Assembly (NCBI RefSeq): GCF_037975245.1
Contig: NC_092573.1
Span: 14,900,001-14,964,000, forward strand
From: Apostichopus japonicus
Lineage: Eukaryota; Echinodermata; Holothuroidea; Aspidochirotida; Stichopodidae
DNA: 64,000 nt
Reading direction: 5' to 3'
Every line of letters starts with the position of its first letter. The first letter of the stretch is position 1. A program made the position numbers and the translations under genes. Below, piece after piece: positions 59,189-64,000 of this stretch. The notes under the pieces were generated by a model. It ran no database searches. It was not told the origin of the DNA and saw only the letters and a program-made list of their open reading frames with translations.

Positions 59189-61436
59189 CTTTGAAAAGTA
59201 TCGCAAGGAACGCCAATTTAGGTCGTAAGTACAGTTCTGATCACTCGAGAATAAATACCTTTCATTTATTTATGGAATCGATATCATCCAACGGGAATAT
59301 TGCGTGAGGCAATGCAGTGCTCTGGAAATATCATGATCTTTCACGTTGCAGTGTTAATTTAGTAACGTGTTGGGTGTTGGTTACATGTTGTTTTGAGAAC
59401 AAGTGAGAACAATCCGTGCCCGTGCAAGTTTCGATACACCAGCGTCGTAACGATGAGTCTGTGGGCCCTTGTGTCCAGGGAAGGAAGGGCCCCCTGACTG
59501 CTGCGGAGAATCAACCGATGTGCGCGCAGGGTATATCACGAGCGCAGAGCGCGAAGTCCCAAAGGCGTGGGTCCAGGGCCCGCCTTAGGGCCCTGGAAGC
59601 TCTGGGGTTCTGGAAGCTCTCTGGTGCAATCTAAGCCGTATATGTAACATTTCGTGGTGATTTTATCGGCTGAGATTTTGGGGAAAATCTGCGTTCATAG
59701 ACACATTTTTGGTCCGCCTTGTCTGTCATACTGGGAACATGAAAAAATGTGTTGCAAAGCTAGAATACATAAAGAGATTGAAAGGACAATAAGACCAAAT
59801 GACCAATGTCCAATTAACATAAACATGTATATTTCCACCCGTGGCAAAATATCAGCAAAACGGTGGAAAATATGCCAAATTCGATTTACTGTCTGATACG
59901 GAAACATACAAATCCACACATAAATCTTAGGCATCGGCGATTTTGCCGATAGCTGAGGAAAGCATCAGCCAAAGGGGTTCAAAATATGCAAAATTTGTGT
60001 CATTTGGCCAGTTATCGACCAATGTCATGTGGCAACCCTGACCGAGGGCGAATTCATTGAAATTAGAGGCGCTATTTCACTATAATATGTACCAGCGTAG
60101 CCTATCAAGTTCCAGTGTGTACCTCAGGCTCTTGAGTCAGTCGTGCGGAAAGAAGGATACGAGATTTGCAGTTGCAGGGGCATATGATTTATGACGAACG
60201 TATTCACGCACAGAAAAATATGTCCATTGTCTCGTTTATAGTTTCTTTTCCAACGAAAACGTGCCGTTTCAAAAAAAAAAGAAAAAAAAGGGTACCCCTC
60301 TTATAAGTTCGGTACATCAGTGCAGCAGGGCCCCTTTTGGTCGGGGCACCTGGGTTTGTCCCGTCCGAGCCCATAGGCGTTACGCCGCTGCGATACACAC
60401 AGATCATCCATATTACCCTATTTGCTAAAATGTCATTCAATTTTAGTCTTATATCAGCTACAGCTGCATCCATATGTCACGTCCTGGCCTGAAAAGCTAT
60501 TTAACAGACTGAAATTATTGGAGGGCATCACCTTGCATGCACCAAACTGGCCCTACCCACGTACGCTCACACATGCACACCCACCCATACCATGCTTGGA
60601 ACCGGTATGTGCGACGTGTGTACATCCTTGCCATCCCCCCCCCCCCCCCCTTTTCATTGCAACCAACCTCACACGAAAATTGTTATGAGCACAAATGCAG
60701 ACGTAATTATAGAACTAAGTTATTGTCCATCTGCCTCAGAATGAACCCGTACTTGAAAATTTTTCTGGAATAGGAATCCCAGCCCCCCCCCACCTACCCC
60801 CACATCCCTGGCCCGATCTGGGAGACGGCCTCAACGACCCAGTGCCACCGGCCTTCCTCTTTAAAATCCTGGCCCTATACACACATCCAGAACAGTGCAA
60901 AGTAATCGGTGCACCTTACTCCTCGCTCAGTGAAACTTAATTACGTAATAGTACACCTCCCCCCCCCCCCCCAGAAAGGATAGAAGTTCCAATCTTTAAC
61001 AAAGGATATTGCAATAAAATATGAACACATTAGGGTTGTAAAGGATGAAGACGTGATACAGCGGAGTGTCCGCGGACGTTCCCGAAACATGTAGTACTTT
61101 GAGATATTTCTCCCTGTGCTTTTTTTACTCGTTTATTCTAGGGTGTTGTTATGGATATACACAATTCCCAATTCATTTTTGTTTTCGTTTTACGTATGCT
61201 GCCCTCAGTTAATAAAAGGAGCTCTGTCAGCAACCAGAGCCATATTCACAGAGACTCTGTACTGTCAGCAACAATAGGTGAGATCATCAATGGGATTCTT
61301 GCTAACCACAGTACACTGTACAGTGTGACAACGGCCTGAGTTATTCCTGTTTTCACTGTTGAAATCATAAAACTAGAGAGGTTCTGAGACCGTCTGGGAA
61401 CTTTGTTTCACAGAGTTACTGTTTGAATCATAGAAA
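59189..61436. promoter_or_regulatory. Intergenic region between divergent DAP3 and SERF
   Basis: 2.2 kb between the DAP3 ATG (minus) and SERF ATG (plus), so it should contain both promoters. No TATA box stands out. The GC-rich, CpG-bearing part at 59400-59640 is the best candidate for an open region but could be a repeat, since a similar GGGCCC-rich piece is at 60320-60375. C-runs occur at 60637, 60784 and 60957. Confidence 0.35.
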
Positions 61437-63661
61437 ATGACACGTAGGTTAAAGAGAACAAATAATTTTCCTAAGTATAACAAGTTAGAATTTGCCCAGC
61501 GAGTATAGGGCTACTGGCTTAGGCTAGGCCTAGCGTTAGGCATGAGTCCCTACAAAGTAACATAAACCCTAAATCCTAAATGAATGCATTAAGCACCATT
61601 ACGACGGTCTAATGTGGGTACTAATTTAGAATCCGTACCATTCCTAACCCTATTCCCTACTTCCTAACCCTAATTCCTAACCCTATTCCCTACTTCCTAA
61701 CCCAGCTTCCTAACCCTATCCCCTACTTCCTAACCCTAATTCCTAGCCCCTAGTAAGCTTTCCCATTCATATGGTACAGATTCTAAAGTTAGGCCCTAAT
61801 GTGAACTTAGTAATCATGACAACATACATTTGCCAAAATTGTATTTAGCCCAATTTCAAAAATCACATAAATGCAATTTTACATTTAGGCTAGGAGGCCA
61901 ACCCAAATGAAATACAAAAAAATTATTTTAGTTTTACTACCAGAATAGAGGTTCTTGTTCAAAACATTACTCAAATGCATGCATGAAAAGATGGCTTGAC
62001 ACTTCTGTTTCATACCTGAACATAATGCCTATGCTGGGATACATATATATTTTAGGCAATGCCTAGCACCTTAATGTAAAAAAAATTGCAGACCAGCATT
62101 TCAGGTTGTTCACAAATAACTTTCCATAGAACTAGTAGTAGAAGAACAGTTGTTTGAAGAACACCGTAATCAAGTACCCTTGAGTCCCTGGCTTTTGAAT
62201 CCATGACTGTTATGACAGTATTCTATTTTCGAGGAAAAATTTTAACAACATGGTTTTTCAATATTACATTTGTCTGATAAATTTGCCTTTGAACAAGAAC
62301 AGTGACTCTGTTAAGTGTTAGAAAGCAACCACCCTGTTGGAGTGTAGCATAAGGTATTGTAATTAACACTGAAAATATTTAGTAGCAAACACGAATGTCA
62401 TTTGTGGTGTGAATACATACCAATATATGTAACCATAGTGACTTTGAAATTGACATTTGGCAACATATGATCAAGAATTAACAGAGAAATAATAGCTTGT
62501 TTTGGCTTTTTTGGCTTTAATTAGTACCGTACCTATTACCTAAATTACTAGAAAGAAAGCTTTTGGTACAAAACCTATTGTGCACTTTTGAATACTGTAC
62601 ATAGGTGTTGTAACAATTTCAGTAAGTACTTTGCTATAATTGTATGATCTACCAAATAAAACATTCTTCTCAGAAACTTTAAATTTTGCAAACAAACAAC
62701 TAATTTCTAAAATTTCTATGTAAATGTCAAAATTGTCTATAAGATGTCACATATTTAAGCTTCACTCTTCTATTTTCTACATGATACCATAGTTTGTCCA
62801 TATTGCTCTATATCTTGATTTCAATGTACGTAGTTCGTTGAGGAAGAATATAAGGGAATAACATAAAAATAGAGTTAAATTTGGTAACTGATGACTCATG
62901 GTACTGACAGGATTGTGTTTATTGCTCTGATCCTCATATTTAAGGCGGAAATCAAAGGGAATTGGCCCGGCAAAAGAACCAGAAGAAACTAGAGAAGCAG
63001 AAATCATCCAGTAAGGACAAGGGCGAAAACAGGGGAAAGAAACTGGATGACAGGAGACACAGGTACTAAACCATCTCCCTCTCCTTACAAGTTTGCCTGG
63101 CCTGTTATTGGCTTCCAAACATATCCAAATTTGGGGTTTCTAATTCACACAAAGTGACTATATTTATTCAAAGCAAATCTTGTAATTTCACCACTGAATA
63201 TCAATAATTCAGTGCAAATGCAGCTGATATTGTTAAGAACGAGTCTTTTGAAGATGATTTGATTGGCTGAAGACTGCCTAAAATATGATTGTGAACCATT
63301 CTGGCATCTAGGATGGCTGTGTGCTTTCATTTCTTCAAAGTCATTGTTTCTGGATCAGGTAAAGGGGAAAATAAATTCCTTTTGAAAGCCAAACTGTAAG
63401 AGGGGGCAGGGATGGTGATTAAATTATTTAGAAGTTCTAAGAGTTGACAGATCTGAGAAGCAACTTTTGTTTTTAGCCAAAGCTTTCAGTAATTAATGTT
63501 TAAAGGTGAGAGAATGTTTAGACATGTACATGTATGTCATTTGACTTAACCTACCTGTTGGCTTTTCCTTCTCATATTCTAGAGACGCTGAAGTAATGAG
63601 ACTCAAACAACAAAAGGCCAACGAAAAGAAGAATGAACCATCAGCCGGGGCCAGCAAGTAA
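61437..63661 (+). CDS. SERF: SERF family protein (small EDRK-rich factor)
   Basis: Three coding exons: 61437-61443 (ATGACAC, donor GTAGGT), 62945-63062 (acceptor TTTAAG, donor GTACTA) and 63583-63661 (acceptor TTCTAG, stop TAA). They total 204 nt, 67 aa; family members are about 59-65 aa. The protein reads MTRGNQRELARQKNQKK at the start, the SERF signature, then a Lys/Ser-rich stretch, then RRHRDAEVMRLKQQKANEKK and a short tail. SERF/MOAG-4 proteins are small, basic and disordered, and speed amyloid aggregation in model systems. The 7-nt first coding exon is supported by exact phase and the conserved MTRGNQ join. It diverges from DAP3 upstream. Which vertebrate paralogue (SERF1 or SERF2) it matches cannot be told. 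Confidence 0.93.
61640..61750. repeat. Degenerate CCTAACCCTA repeats
   Basis: Units of TTCCTAACCCTA and TTCCCTACTTCC alternate about eight times. The words resemble the animal telomere repeat (CCCTAA) but the spacing is irregular. In SERF intron 1. Confidence 0.75.
61751..62944. other. SERF intron 1, remainder
   Basis: AT-rich, with no other feature supported. Confidence 0.5.
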
Positions 63662-64000
63662 AGATTGTTTGGTCCTGGGGCTTGTATTTTTTATTTGAGA
63701 AAGATCGTAAACTTAATATTTCCTGTCCTCCCAAAAGTGCCTGGCTCATAACTTTCATGGCAGCTTCCAAAAGTGAAACATGTAGCTGTCAGTGCATATA
63801 GGTACTCGAGGGGCCCTACTGCGGTTTGCGGCTTACTTACAAAAGAATCTTCCATACATTTTGAAGTGGGCCTCGGCTGGTGATCTACAACTGTGAATAT
63901 ATTTATTTTGTGATTTTTGCGTTCTCCGGGCATCGCCTCCTACCAGGGTTGAAGAATTGGTCCGCCTGGAGTTTGGGAGTCTGGATGGAGGGGATAAAAC
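63662..64000. other. SERF 3' flank to window edge
   Basis: Probably 3' UTR and beyond. No poly(A) signal is clear before the window ends. Confidence 0.4.

Noticed and set aside
59416-59634. 72-codon plus-strand frame
   Set aside because: GC-rich stretch with no domain or splice context; similar GGGCCC-rich sequence near 60330 suggests a repeat.
61640-61750. True telomere or chromosome end
   Set aside because: Repeats are irregular and lie inside the SERF intron, with unique sequence on both sides.

Overview
The window is animal nuclear DNA: split genes with GT-AG introns, tRNA- and U2-derived SINE-like repeats, many short hAT-type DNA transposons, a Penelope-like retroelement, satellites and (TA)n runs. 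An invertebrate deuterostome, perhaps an echinoderm such as a sea cucumber, would fit. That is inference from gene content and texture, not proof. No bacterial operons, CRISPR arrays or viral genes were seen.

Layout. (1) 1-7250: a minus-strand gene (7069 to about 1375) that joins a CIDE-N domain to a SAMD3-like region. It has two apparent frameshifts and GTGTTAA-rich repeats on both sides. (2) 8.6-14 kb and 28-32.4 kb: three related secreted cystine-knot, Spaetzle-like genes on the plus strand. Two look intact (11954-13986 and 28163-30401, two coding exons each); the third (about 31933-32344) is broken. (3) 16.3-19.2 kb: two phase-compatible exons resembling an SLC16-type transporter. (4) 19.4-27.3 kb: a nest of mobile elements. 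U2-snRNA-derived repeats are split by a 5.2-kb inverted-repeat element, which holds a Penelope-like element with a candidate hammerhead ribozyme, which is itself split by hAT copies. A degenerate head-to-tail U2-like array follows. (5) 33-46 kb: gene-poor, with a satellite of about 26 units of 97 bp (34.9-37.4 kb) abutting the tail of a non-LTR retrotransposon, plus further hAT copies. (6) 47506-59188, minus: DAP3/mS29, all 12 coding exons resolved in phase (426 aa). Its introns hold a MULE-like element, minisatellites and SINEs. (7) 61437-63661, plus: a complete three-exon SERF gene (67 aa), divergent from DAP3.

The genes do not form one pathway. DAP3 is a mitochondrial ribosome GTPase subunit, SERF a small basic protein, and the Spaetzle-like cluster probably a set of secreted ligands made by tandem duplication. 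Coordinates are read by eye; splice sites come from GT/AG signals, phase agreement and remembered family patterns.
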